Origin: Bog-532 sp963732345
Lineage (GTDB): Bacteria > Actinomycetota > Actinomycetes > Streptosporangiales > Streptosporangiaceae
Assembly (NCBI GenBank): GCA_963732345.1
Contig: CAVSZI010000008.1
Location: 62,001-126,000 of the forward strand
Reading direction: 5' to 3'
Length of the DNA stretch: 64,000 nucleotides
Shown here: one piece after another, positions 33,193 to 41,973 of the stretch
Layout of the letters: each line of letters opens with the position of its first letter
How positions within the stretch are numbered: the first letter of the stretch is position 1
Notes under the pieces: model-generated
What the model was told of the DNA's origin: nothing
Database searches by the model: none
Seen by the model: the letters and a program-made list of their open reading frames with translations, nothing else
Position numbers and translations under genes: made by a program

Positions 33193-33561
33193 ATGCCCAA
33201 CCAGCTGGCCAGCACGATGACGGTGCGCGAGATCGCCCGCCAGGCGGCCGAAGCTATCCGCGCGCTGAATCACCTGACGCACGGCGGTGGAGAGCTGACC
33301 AGCCCCAGCGAGGTCCGCGACATCATCGCCAGCCTTGGTCTGATGGGCCAGGGCCTGCCACAGCTGTGTGAGGAACTGGCCCGCTTTCTGGTCACCCACC
33401 ACGAGGACGGGCAGGTCGCGCACGACTCCGGCCAGGACCCGGACCTGTCCGTCACCGAAGTGACCGAGGCGCTCGCGGCCGCGGGGCAGGCGGCGGACAT
33501 GATGACCGCCGCCCTGGACGAGGCGTACAACGCGTCGGCCGAGCTGAGAGCCGCGCGCTGA
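33193..33561 (+). CDS. Conserved small helical protein, unknown function
   Basis: This encodes 122 residues; the ATG follows GAGGAGACAG. The protein is predicted to be almost entirely helical (EIARQAAEAIRALNHLTHGG; VTEALAAAGQAADMMTAAL), hydrophilic and acidic, with no membrane segment or catalytic motif. The spacing of hydrophobic residues suggests a helical bundle. I think similar proteins occur in actinobacterial integrative or conjugative contexts, but nothing nearby supports that here. No function is assigned. Confidence 0.65.
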   Translation: MPNQLASTMTVREIARQAAEAIRALNHLTHGGGELTSPSEVRDIIASLGLMGQGLPQLCEELARFLVTHHEDGQVAHDSGQDPDLSVTEVTEALAAAGQAADMMTAALDEAYNASAELRAAR

Positions 33562-33634
33562 GCCGATCCCGTCTGAGGCAAGTGCCCGGGCCGGTGTCCA
33601 CCCCAGTCAGGCCGTTCGGCCGGCTGGATCGTCG

Positions 33635-33988
33635 CTAGTCGCCGAAGATCGCCGGCGTTACGACCCCAGTGCCGCCCGTAGGCGTCACCGTGATCGTGTT
33701 CCCGGTAGTGGTCGTGCTGGGGGAGGTGGTCGTCACTGACACGCCGGTGCCGTCGCCGAAGATCGCCGACACACTGTTGTCATCGCCGAAGATCGCCGGC
33801 CTGCTGAAGCTGTCAGCGGAGACTATCGCGTCCAGCGTCGCCCTGACCGGCGCCGCGGTGGTGGGCGTACTGGCCCCGGCCCGCGCACTGCTGCTGTGAC
33901 CCGCGAGGTAGCCGGCGCCAAGTGCAGCCACGAGTATGAGTGTCCCGAGGACACCTACGGCGGCGGCTACGGCTCTTTTCACGTTCAC
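33635..33988 (-). CDS. Small exported protein with three AIFGD repeats
   Basis: This encodes 117 residues from the GTG at 33988 behind GAGGAG. An N-terminal signal or anchor (KRAVAAAVGVLGTLILVAAL, then GAGYLAG) is followed by a Ser/Thr/Ala-rich extracytoplasmic region. The pentapeptide AIFGD occurs three times: twice in the middle, preceded by P and S, and as the last five residues of the protein (TPAIFGD). A Thr-rich spacer (TTTSPSTTTTGNTITVTPTG) separates the second and third copies. I know no family with this motif. Exact repetition, including at the C-terminus, suggests a recognition or processing sequence, but that is speculation. Confidence 0.6.
   Translation of the reverse strand: MNVKRAVAAAVGVLGTLILVAALGAGYLAGHSSSARAGASTPTTAAPVRATLDAIVSADSFSRPAIFGDDNSVSAIFGDGTGVSVTTTSPSTTTTGNTITVTPTGGTGVVTPAIFGD
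33639..33798 (-). repeat. Three copies of a 16-bp repeat encoding AIFGD
   Basis: TCGCCGAAGATCGCCG occurs at 33639-33654, 33753-33768 and 33783-33798 (plus-strand reading). All three are in the same frame of the small exported protein gene and encode the AIFGD motif. Identity extends to the third codon positions, pointing to recent duplication or conversion. Confidence 0.8.
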
Positions 33989-34490
33989 GTCTTCTCCTCG
34001 TTGTCCCCTAGGTGACGCGGAGCCAGCGTCAGTGGTGTACCGATCCGCACGCCGACTTACCGAAAAGCCCTGGATTTCTGGGTTTTGTCCCGATTTTTCC
34101 AGAAAACGGACGCGGCCAGAACCGGGCCAAGCTCTGCACTCACCGGGGCCCCCACGATCACGCTGCTCGCGCGCCACGTCCCGGCGAGCGGGCAGCAGAC
34201 AGCAGCGTACGTCTGGGCCAGGGTTGCGACAAGATCACGCGGCTACCGGGTTTTGGTGCGAATGCCCCAGAGTGACAGCCGGGGCGACACAGCGGGACGA
34301 CCGGCACGTACTTTCGGCACATTTTTTTGTTTCCGGTGGTGAGGGCGCGGCCGATGCGGCCGCGCTGACCCGCGTGCCGTGACGTTACGCCTCCTGGCCG
34401 TGTTGCTGGCCTGGACCGCTACGCGAGTGTGACCGGACGCCGCGCCTCCCCGGCGCGCCCTGGTCCCCCCGTGGGCGGCCACATGCGACG
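33989..34490. other. Intergenic region, no gene seen
   Basis: These 502 bases lie between divergent genes. There are AT-richer stretches near 34055-34120 and a run of T at 34322-34329 that could be promoter elements. Short frames exist but none has a ribosome site together with a protein-like composition. I see no tRNA-like or riboswitch-like fold. Confidence 0.4.
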
Positions 34491-35558
34491 ATGGTGCGCG
34501 TGACCGCCGCTGCCGGGCTGTACCGGGCCGATCTTCCGGGCGCCGTCACCCGGACCAGCGCGTTTCCCCGGCTGCGCTACATGGGTTCGAAGTACCGGCT
34601 CGTCCCGCACCTCGCCGGCATATTCGCCGAGGTGGGCGGGACAACCGCGCTCGACGCGTTCTCCGGCAGCGGGGTCGTCTCCTACCTGCTGAAGGCGCTC
34701 GGCTACCAGGTGACCGCCAACGACTTCCTGCATTTTCCCGCGGCCATCGTCGAGGCCACCGTGGTCAACCAGGGCGTCACCCTGACCACGGAGGACATCG
34801 GCGCCATCTGCGGGCCAGCCGCCGATGACCGGGACTTCATCCAGCGCACGTTCGAGGGCCTGTACTTCACCGGCGAGGACCGCCGGTTTCTCGACTCCGC
34901 GTGGTCCCACGTCGACCGGATGACCGGCCCGAAACGGGCGATGGCGATCTCGGCGCTGGTCCTCGCGGCGGCGCGCAAGCAGCCCCGCGGCGTCTTCACG
35001 GTCACCGGGCTGCGCTACGACGACGGCCGCCGCGACCTGCGGCTGCCACTGCGCGAGCACTTCCGGGAGCGGGCCGCCGGGTACAACCGGGTGGTCTTCG
35101 ACAGCGGGCAGCCGTGCGCCGCCTTGACCGGGGACGTCTTCGACGTCGGCTCGAAGCCCTTCGACGTGGTGTACCTCGACCCGCCGTACGCGCCGCCGAG
35201 AGACGACAACTGCTATATCAAGCGCTACCACTTCCTGGAGGGGCTGAGCACGTACTGGCGCGGCCAGCAGATCATGCCGCAGACCCGGACGAAGAAGCTG
35301 GCCAAGCGGTACACACCGTTCTCCTACGCCCGGACCGTCACCAGCGCGCTGCGCCGCACCCTGGCGCAGTTCAGCGGGTCCGTCATCGTGCTGTCCTACT
35401 CCTCCAACGCCGTCCCGGACGTGGCCGCCATCAAGGACCTGCTGCACGAGGTCAAGGACGACGTTCGGATCCGTCCGGTCGAGCACAGCTACTCGTTCGG
35501 CACGCACGCCGCCGCGGGCCGCCGGACGGCTTCGGAATACCTGTTCATCGCCCGGTGA
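34491..35558 (+). CDS. D12-class (Dam-like) adenine-N6 DNA methyltransferase
   Basis: This encodes 355 residues. FPRLRYMGSKYRLVPHLAGI is the D12-class N-terminal motif, TALDAFSGSGVVSYLLK the AdoMet-binding motif I, and DVVYLDPPYAPP the catalytic DPPY motif IV. The central region between motifs I and IV would hold target recognition. The enzyme methylates adenine in a short DNA sequence. No restriction endonuclease is adjacent, so it is an orphan methyltransferase, possibly regulatory, phage-derived or a relic of a restriction-modification system. The preceding 500 bases lack coding content. Confidence 0.88.
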   Translation: MVRVTAAAGLYRADLPGAVTRTSAFPRLRYMGSKYRLVPHLAGIFAEVGGTTALDAFSGSGVVSYLLKALGYQVTANDFLHFPAAIVEATVVNQGVTLTTEDIGAICGPAADDRDFIQRTFEGLYFTGEDRRFLDSAWSHVDRMTGPKRAMAISALVLAAARKQPRGVFTVTGLRYDDGRRDLRLPLREHFRERAAGYNRVVFDSGQPCAALTGDVFDVGSKPFDVVYLDPPYAPPRDDNCYIKRYHFLEGLSTYWRGQQIMPQTRTKKLAKRYTPFSYARTVTSALRRTLAQFSGSVIVLSYSSNAVPDVAAIKDLLHEVKDDVRIRPVEHSYSFGTHAAAGRRTASEYLFIAR

Positions 35559-35762
35559 CGGGCAGCCCTTTCCGGCGCAACGGCCGCTGACGGCCACCCT
35601 CGTGCTCTTCGAGAGCGTCGGAGCAGGCCGCCGGCCAGAGGTCGCAATGCCCCCTCTCGATCAGAGTAAAGCCAATATGCTGGCCCGGATTGGCGCGATC
35701 GAGGGTCTTCCCGGTCGTTACGTACGCACATCCGACGTACCCGCGAGCGAATCAGGAGACGC

Positions 35763-37148
35763 ATGGGGGGCTACCGGCGGTTCTGCGTTCAATGCGGCGG
35801 CGAACTGAAGCAGGACGCCCGCTTCTGCGCGAACTGCGGACGGAGCGCCGCAGCGAACAGCCCGCAGCCTGGCGTGACGGGTGAGCACGGCGCTGGCCCC
35901 CGGAACCTCCAGGCCCCTCCGCCATCCCCCGGCTGGGACGCCTCCGCCGTCCCACCCGACGGGGCCCTGTTCCCGCCGCCCGGTTCCGGCTATCCCCCGC
36001 AAGACGCTCCGTTCCCGCCGGAGGGCTCCCGGCTGCCATCGGAGGGCTCCGTTCTGCCGCCGGACGGCCACGGCTACCGGCGGGAAGGTCAGGGCTTCCC
36101 GCCGGAGGGGCCTCCCTTCCCGCCCGCAGGTCACGGCTTCCCGCCCGCAGGCCCTCCCCGCCCGCGGGATGACACCGCCGCGGGCCTTCCTTTCCCGGGC
36201 GACGACCCTCCCTTCCCGCGAGACGCCGCGGACGGCCCTCCCTTCCCCCGGGACGACATCGCCGCCACCCAGACCAGGCCGGCGTCCCCGTCAAAGGGAC
36301 TGGCGCTGCCGTCGGCCTACCCCGCCGACGCGGCCGACGCGGCCGCGCTTCCGTCCGCGTCCGCGTTCTCGGGGCCGCCCACCGCGGCGAGATCGGCTTA
36401 CCCGGCGCCCGCGCCCTCGGACACGGCCCAGTTCCCCCAGAACTGGATGAACGACGTGGGCTTCAGCCCGCAGTGGGAGCCGTCGCCCCCGTCAGCCGAC
36501 GACGTGGAGGAGGCCGACCGCGATCGGCCGCGTCCCCGCCGGCTGCTGCTTGCTGGCCTCATAGCCCTGGTGGCAGCGGTCATCGTCGTGCCTGCCCTGC
36601 TGATCGCGCACGCCCTGCACGGCATCACGGGCGGCGGCTCGGCCGCGGCCCAGCCCACCGCGAAGCAGCCGGCGCGCGGGGCCACCGCGACCGCGCCGTC
36701 ACAGCGGACCGCGGCGGCCGGCCTGGCCACTCTCCTGGCGCAGACAGCCGCGGACCGCAGCTCGATCGTGAACGCGGTGGGCGCCGTTGAAGACTGCACG
36801 GCCACCTTGGGCCAGGCCCCGCAGGTATTCCAGACCGCGGCCGCCTCGCGTCAGCGTCTGCTCCAGCAGCTCGCGGGCCTGCCCGGGCGTTCCGCGCTGC
36901 CCGCGCCGATGCTCCAGGAACTGACCGGCGCGTGGCAGGCATCGGCCGCGGTGGACCAGGACCTTGGCCGGTGGGCCCAGGACGAGGCAGCGAGGGGCTG
37001 CGAGCCGGGCGACCACGCCGACGCTAACTTCCAGGCCTCCGGTGCCCCCGACATCCAGGCGACCAGCGACAAGACGGCCTTCGTGGCCATGTGGAACGCG
37101 ATCGCCGCGAAGTACGGGCTGACCCGGTACCGGACCAGCCAGCTCTGA
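35763..37148 (+). CDS. Zinc-ribbon, proline-rich single-pass membrane protein
   Basis: This encodes 461 residues, starting at an ATG behind AGGAGACGC. Two CxxC knuckles (FCVQCGGELK and FCANCGRSA) form an N-terminal zinc ribbon. Residues about 35-240 are a low-complexity Pro/Gly/Phe region with repeated FPPEG-, FPPAG- and FPRD-type units. A membrane helix follows (RRLLLAGLIALVAAVIVVPA, about 258-285), then an extracellular helical domain (about 310-461) with two cysteines. Zinc-ribbon proteins with this layout are common in actinobacteria, where they may scaffold membrane complexes. No enzymatic motif is seen. Confidence 0.8.
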   Translation: MGGYRRFCVQCGGELKQDARFCANCGRSAAANSPQPGVTGEHGAGPRNLQAPPPSPGWDASAVPPDGALFPPPGSGYPPQDAPFPPEGSRLPSEGSVLPPDGHGYRREGQGFPPEGPPFPPAGHGFPPAGPPRPRDDTAAGLPFPGDDPPFPRDAADGPPFPRDDIAATQTRPASPSKGLALPSAYPADAADAAALPSASAFSGPPTAARSAYPAPAPSDTAQFPQNWMNDVGFSPQWEPSPPSADDVEEADRDRPRPRRLLLAGLIALVAAVIVVPALLIAHALHGITGGGSAAAQPTAKQPARGATATAPSQRTAAAGLATLLAQTAADRSSIVNAVGAVEDCTATLGQAPQVFQTAAASRQRLLQQLAGLPGRSALPAPMLQELTGAWQASAAVDQDLGRWAQDEAARGCEPGDHADANFQASGAPDIQATSDKTAFVAMWNAIAAKYGLTRYRTSQL

Positions 37149-37202
37149 CGGTCAGGCTCCCGGGGCCGGTCCGTTTGGGCCGGTGGCCGCGTGTCTGCGA
37201 GG

Positions 37203-38168
37203 TCACCGCAGATTCCCCCACACCATCGCGGACAGCCGGTTGATCGTATCGATCCCGTACCGCTCGGTCGGGTTCCCCGTGGTGAGCACGGCCATCAGGT
37301 AATCGCGCCCGCTGCCCTTGACCCAGCCGATGCTGTTGATCTGCCAGTCGGTTCTCGCGCTGTTCAGGGGCAGCCAGCCGTTTTTCAGCGCGACCGTCGC
37401 CTGCGGCGGCACACCACCGGTCACCCCCCAGCGCTGCCCCGGCGTCACGTTCTCCATAAACCCCAGTGCATTCTGGCGCTGCGCGTCCGTCAGCAGCGTG
37501 CTGGGCTCGATGAGCTCGCGGAGCAGCGCGATCTGGTCGGCGGGGGTGGTGGTCGTCAGGCCCCAACCCGGCCAGGCGAATCCCGGGCAGGTCACGCAGG
37601 ACGAGGCCAGCGTGTGCGTCAGGCCGGCGGCGGTGTTGAACGACTGGATCCGCCCGGGGCCGCCCACGGCGTTCCACAGGCTAGTGGCGGCAGCATTGTC
37701 GCTGTCCTCCATCATCTGCTGCGCGAGTGACTGATCCGTACCCGCCAGCGCCGGGCCGTTCCCCTGCTGCGCGTAGAGCGTCTCCAGGATGTCGAGCTTG
37801 ACGATGCTCGCCTCCGCCTGAGGATGCTGCGGCCCAAGCGTCCAGGTCTGCCCGGCGGCGACGTCGTAGACCGCGGCCACGACGGTGCCACTGCGGGACG
37901 CGACGTAGGAAGCGGCCATCGTCCCGAGCGGATTCTGCCGCAGGACGGACGACGGCGAGGTGGGGTAAGAGGAGGGGCTCCCCCGGTCACCCGCGGCCGC
38001 CGAGCCGGCCGATGCGGGGCTGGTCCGGGTAAGGGCATGCGGTGCGGATGCGTGCGCGTCACATCCCTGGAGCACCGCCAGCAGGGCCGCCACGGCGACC
38101 GCGGTGGTGGCGGCGGCGGCCCCCCGCCTGCGCGAGGCCTTCGCGCGCCGGGCGGGCGTCCCCTCCAC
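37203..38168 (-). CDS. Lipoprotein-like serine hydrolase of the class A beta-lactamase fold
   Basis: This encodes 321 residues from the GTG at 38168 behind GGGAGG. The N-terminal basic stretch, hydrophobic core and Cys36 (ALLAVLQGC) suggest a lipoprotein. The penicillin-recognition motifs are present: Ser121-x-x-Lys124 (ASIVKLD), SDN at 156-158 (EDSDNAAA) and Lys262-Asn-Gly (LKNGW) where KTG is usual. Length and order fit class A enzymes and related D,D-peptidases. Whether it hydrolyses beta-lactams or acts on cell-wall peptides cannot be told. The altered third motif argues against a classical resistance enzyme. It is divergent from the efe operon. Confidence 0.85.
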   Translation of the reverse strand: MEGTPARRAKASRRRGAAAATTAVAVAALLAVLQGCDAHASAPHALTRTSPASAGSAAAGDRGSPSSYPTSPSSVLRQNPLGTMAASYVASRSGTVVAAVYDVAAGQTWTLGPQHPQAEASIVKLDILETLYAQQGNGPALAGTDQSLAQQMMEDSDNAAATSLWNAVGGPGRIQSFNTAAGLTHTLASSCVTCPGFAWPGWGLTTTTPADQIALLRELIEPSTLLTDAQRQNALGFMENVTPGQRWGVTGGVPPQATVALKNGWLPLNSARTDWQINSIGWVKGSGRDYLMAVLTTGNPTERYGIDTINRLSAMVWGNLR

Positions 38169-38306
38169 GCGCCAGCCTCCCGTCGCGAACACGCGTCTGC
38201 GCTGCGCGGACGCCCAGACGAACCCTATTGGGTCGCGCCCCGGCGGATACGCCAGATTACACCGGCCCAGCGGACAGGTTTCTGGACGAGCTTCTGGACG
38301 AGCCAC

Positions 38307-38325
38307 TTAGGTTTGCCTTACCTTA
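38307..38325. promoter_or_regulatory. Iron box (IdeR/DmdR/DtxR type)
   Basis: TTAGGTTTGCCTTACCTTA matches 16 of 19 positions of the DtxR-family consensus TTAGGTTAGSCTAACCTAA. It ends six bases before the GTG of the ferrous/ferric permease fusion, so iron-loaded repressor would occlude transcription start and initiation. It also lies upstream of the divergent serine hydrolase gene. Confidence 0.85.
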
Positions 38326-38331
38326 GTTCGC

Positions 38332-40491
38332 GTGACATGGGCTGATGCGGTTCCGAACCTGCTCATCGGGTTGCGCGAGGGTCTCGAGGGAGGCCTGGTG
38401 GTCAGCATCCTGCTGGCCGCGGTGCGCAAGACAGCCGCGCCGGAGGCCGGGAACCGCCGGGCGCCGACCGCCCCGGTGTGGCTGGGCGTGCTGGGCGCGG
38501 TGATGGTGGCCGGGAGCTTTGCGGCGGTCCTGACCTTCTCGACGAGCGTCCTGTCCAGCCGGGCCCAGGATGCGGCCGGCGGCCTGCTGAGCGTTCTGGC
38601 CGTCGGCCTGGTCACCAGCATGGTGTTCTGGATGCGCCGCACCGCGGCCAGCCTCTCGGCGCAGTTGCGCGGGGACGTCCAGCGCGCGGCGGCGATCGGT
38701 GCCGGGGCGCTGACGATCACTGCCTTTCTCGCGGTGGGCCGGGAAGGCCTGGAGACGACGCTGTTCCTGTGGACGACCGTGAAAGGGTCCGGGCAGACGA
38801 TTTCCCCGCTGGCCGGGGCGGCACTCGGCCTGGCGGCCGCGGTGGTGCTGTGCGGGCTGCTGTACCGGCGGGCCGTCCGGCTGAACGTCGGGGTGTTCTT
38901 CAACCGCACCGCTATCGCGCTCATCGTCATCGCCGCGGGCGTGCTGTCCTACGGCCTGGGTGACCTGCAGGACGCGGGACTGCTGTCCGGGCAGCGCTGG
39001 GTCGCGTTCGACCTGACCGCGCACGTGGACCCCAACTCGTGGTGGGCCTCGATCGTGACCGGTGCCACCGAACTGTCCCCGAGGATGACGGTGCTGCAGG
39101 TCGTGGCCTGGGTCGTCTACCTGGCCGTGGTCATCCCGCTGTTCGTTCACGCCGGCCGGGCCGCGACCGCCGCAAGAAAGGCGGCACCGCCTGCGCCGTC
39201 TGCGAGCGCCGCGGGAGTACCCGCCGAAGCCCGGACCGCGCCGGTCACCGCAGCACCGGCCGCAAGCCCAGAGGCCGCAAGCCCGGAGGCCGCTCCAGCG
39301 CGCTGGGAGCATCCGGCCGCGCGCCGCCCGTGGGCCGTGGCGGCGGTGCTGATCATGGCTCCCGCGATCGCCGCGGGCGCCGCGATCGCCGCGCTGCCGG
39401 CGCCGAACGCGTCCGCCACCACCGCGGTGACGGTGACCAGTACCGGCTGCGCGAAGGACTGGACGGCGGCCCGAACCGGGTCGCAGACCTTCACCGTGGA
39501 CAACCAGTCCAGCAAGGCCGGTGAGGTCACCCTGGTCAACGCCGCAGGCGCCATTGTGGCGGAAATCGAGACCCTGGGCCCCGCCACCACCGCCGACATG
39601 TCCGCGACGCTCGGCCCGGGCTCCTACACCTTCAACTGCCGGATGTCCGGGCAGACCGTCACGACCTCGGCCGCCGTGCAGGTCAGCGGGAAGACCAGCC
39701 AGGCCGCCCCGGCCGCGGTGAAGCCGGTCACCGTGCAGGAACTGACCGGCCCGAACCGGAAGTACGAGGCGTACGCCGCCGGCGACCTGCAGGCTCTGGC
39801 GGGCGCCGTCGCCACCCTCACAAAGGACCTGCGGGGCGGCAACCTGTCCGCGGCCAGGACCGACTGGCTGGCCGCCCAGCTGGACTGGGAGAAGGCTGGT
39901 GCCTCCTACGACAGTTTCGGAGACGACGGTCTCGCGGTGGACGGGCTGCCCGGCGGCCTGGTGAACGGTGTCAACGACAAGGCCTTCACCGGCCTGCACC
40001 GGCTCGAGTACGGCCTGTGGCACGGTCAGAGCGCGGCATCCCTCGTGCCCGTGGCCGGCGCGCTGGCCAGGGACGTAGCCATCGTGCAGAAGAATCTGAC
40101 CTCCGGCGACCTGGCCGGCGATCCCACCAACCTGCCCATCCGGGCTCACGAGATCCTCGAGGACGCGCTGCGCGACCACCTGTCCGGGCTCGACGACCAG
40201 GGCAGCGGCGCCGCCTTTCCGGAGACCTACGCGGACCTGCAGGTAACCCGCGTGGTGCTGGGCGAACTGGCTCCGCTCATCGACGCCCGGGCGCCCGGGC
40301 TGCTGTCCACCGCCCAGGCCCAGATGAGCACCCTGCAGCAGGCGCTGCTGGCCACCCGGGAGCACGGGCGGTGGACCTCGCTCAGCGCAGCCTCCCTGTC
40401 CGCCCGGCAGCACGTGGACGGCGCCATCGGGGCACTGCTGGAAACGCTCTCGTCCGTACCCGACCTGCTCGAGGTTCCCCCCGGTCACTGA
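38332..40491 (+). CDS. efeUO: EfeU-EfeO fusion: FTR1 iron permease joined to M75 imelysin-type domain
   Basis: This encodes 719 residues from the GTG at 38332. There is no Shine-Dalgarno sequence and the iron box is only six bases upstream, so the mRNA is probably leaderless. Residues about 1-275 are the seven-helix FTR1 permease with its two REGLE motifs (GLREGLEGGLVV; VGREGLETTLF). An Ala/Pro linker and one more helix (about 330-355) lead to a cupredoxin-like EfeO N-domain (TVDNQSSKAGEVTLVNAAG; YTFNCRMSG), then an M75 domain (about 480-719) with the HxxE motif in GLHRLEYGLWHG. Usually these are separate proteins. The fusion fixes permease and metal-binding partner one to one. Confidence 0.9.
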   Translation: MTWADAVPNLLIGLREGLEGGLVVSILLAAVRKTAAPEAGNRRAPTAPVWLGVLGAVMVAGSFAAVLTFSTSVLSSRAQDAAGGLLSVLAVGLVTSMVFWMRRTAASLSAQLRGDVQRAAAIGAGALTITAFLAVGREGLETTLFLWTTVKGSGQTISPLAGAALGLAAAVVLCGLLYRRAVRLNVGVFFNRTAIALIVIAAGVLSYGLGDLQDAGLLSGQRWVAFDLTAHVDPNSWWASIVTGATELSPRMTVLQVVAWVVYLAVVIPLFVHAGRAATAARKAAPPAPSASAAGVPAEARTAPVTAAPAASPEAASPEAAPARWEHPAARRPWAVAAVLIMAPAIAAGAAIAALPAPNASATTAVTVTSTGCAKDWTAARTGSQTFTVDNQSSKAGEVTLVNAAGAIVAEIETLGPATTADMSATLGPGSYTFNCRMSGQTVTTSAAVQVSGKTSQAAPAAVKPVTVQELTGPNRKYEAYAAGDLQALAGAVATLTKDLRGGNLSAARTDWLAAQLDWEKAGASYDSFGDDGLAVDGLPGGLVNGVNDKAFTGLHRLEYGLWHGQSAASLVPVAGALARDVAIVQKNLTSGDLAGDPTNLPIRAHEILEDALRDHLSGLDDQGSGAAFPETYADLQVTRVVLGELAPLIDARAPGLLSTAQAQMSTLQQALLATREHGRWTSLSAASLSARQHVDGAIGALLETLSSVPDLLEVPPGH

Positions 40492-40581
40492 GCCAGACCG
40501 TGATCCGCCAGGCCACCCAGAAGCCAGGCCACCCAGAGGCCGGACCGCCGATCCGCCCGCGCCGCAAGGAGATAAGCACGC

Positions 40582-41811
40582 ATGAGTGTCAGCCGACGGA
40601 ACTTCCTCAAGGGAGCAGCCGCCGGCTCCGCCGGGACCGCGCTGGCCGGCGGGGTACTGATCGGCGGGGCCCGCGCGGACGGCAGCACCGCTCAGGAGCC
40701 ACCGGCGCCACGCTCCTATCCGTTCCATGGGGCCCATCAGGCGGGGGTACTGACGCCGGGCCCGGCCGCCAAGCAGTCGTTCGCATGTTTCGCCGCCTTC
40801 GACAGCATCGCGGGCAGCAAGGCCGAACTGGCCGGCCTGATGCAGGTCCTTACGCACCGGGCGCGGTTCCTCACCTCGGGCGGCGCCCCGCCGGACCTGG
40901 GGATAGGGCAGCCGCCATCCGACAGTGACGTCCTCGGGCCGTCCGTTCCGGCCGACGGGCTCACCGTCACCACGTCGGTGGGGTCGAGCCTGTTCGACGA
41001 GCGCTTCGGCCTGGGCCACCTGAAGCCGCGGAAGCTGAGCCCCATGCGGGCGTTCCCCAACGACGCGCCGGATCCGGCGTGGCTGCACGGTGACCTGCTC
41101 CTGCAATTGTGCGCCAACCACCCGGACACCATCCATCACGCGATCCGCGACATCACCCGCCATACCCGCGGGGCGATGCAGCTCCGCTGGAAGATGGCGG
41201 GCTACAACTCCCCGCCCCGCCCGTCCGGCACCTCGCGGAACCTACTGGGGTTCAAGGACGGGACCGCCAATCCGGTCGGTTCCCTGGCCAGCAGCCTGGT
41301 CTGGGTTGCTGACCCGCGCGAGCCGCAGTGGGCGCAGGGCGGCTCCTACCAGGTGGTCCGGCTGATCCGGATGCTGGTCGAGTTCTGGGACCGGGTCTCG
41401 ATCAACGAGCAGGAAGGCATGTTCGGGCGCCGCCGCGACACCGGCGCGCCACTGGACGGCAACGCCGAGTCCGACACCCCGGACTACCGGGCCGACCCGC
41501 ATGGGAACGTGATCCGGCTGGACGCGCACATCCGGCTCGCCAACCCCCGGACGCCGGCCACCGCCGACCAGCGGATCGTCCGCCGCTCGTACAACTACGA
41601 CCTTGGCGCCGACGAGAACGGCGGCATCCAGGCCGGGCACGTCTTCGTCGCGTACCAGCAGGATGTGCGCCGCCAGTTCGAGACGATCCAGGAGCGGCTG
41701 ATCAACGAGCCGCTCGTCGACTACGTCCAGCCCTTCGGGGGCGGCTACTTCTATGCGCTGCCCGGCGTGGCCCACGCCCGGGACTGGTACGGCCGCGCCC
41801 TGCTCAGCTGA
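40582..41811 (+). CDS. efeB: Deferrochelatase/peroxidase EfeB (Dyp-type, Tat-exported)
   Basis: This encodes 409 residues. The Tat signal SRRNFLKGAAAGSAGTALAG lies at the N-terminus. Dyp-type heme peroxidase motifs are GFKDGTANPVGS (the GxxDG catalytic Asp region), the proximal His region (NVIRLDAHIRLANPRTP) and the RRSYNYD element with HVFVAYQQDVRRQFETIQ. It lies 90 bases after the efeUO fusion, completing an EfeUOB-type elemental iron uptake system. EfeB oxidises Fe(II) or removes iron from heme outside the membrane. It is presumably co-regulated by the upstream iron box. Confidence 0.95.
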   Translation: MSVSRRNFLKGAAAGSAGTALAGGVLIGGARADGSTAQEPPAPRSYPFHGAHQAGVLTPGPAAKQSFACFAAFDSIAGSKAELAGLMQVLTHRARFLTSGGAPPDLGIGQPPSDSDVLGPSVPADGLTVTTSVGSSLFDERFGLGHLKPRKLSPMRAFPNDAPDPAWLHGDLLLQLCANHPDTIHHAIRDITRHTRGAMQLRWKMAGYNSPPRPSGTSRNLLGFKDGTANPVGSLASSLVWVADPREPQWAQGGSYQVVRLIRMLVEFWDRVSINEQEGMFGRRRDTGAPLDGNAESDTPDYRADPHGNVIRLDAHIRLANPRTPATADQRIVRRSYNYDLGADENGGIQAGHVFVAYQQDVRRQFETIQERLINEPLVDYVQPFGGGYFYALPGVAHARDWYGRALLS

Positions 41812-41973
41812 CCCGCGTCCGGCCAGCTCACGTCGATCTCGGGCGTTACCTCGGCGTCACCGGATCCCGCTTCCGCAGTCCCAGACGTCCCGTCATCACG
41901 CCTTCCCCCACCCCGCCCGCCGGTCTGCTGGCGGCCCACAGCGTACTGGCCGGCGGCGCCTAGGCTGGTGGAA

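Noticed and set aside
34491..35558. A complete restriction-modification or phage-defence island around the methyltransferase
   Set aside because: Neighbouring genes (small exported protein, zinc-ribbon protein, serine hydrolase) show no nuclease, helicase or toxin motifs.
38323..41163. 946-codon minus-strand open frame over the efe genes
   Set aside because: Shadow of the GC-rich efeUO and efeB frames; no motifs, and the plus-strand genes are unambiguous.
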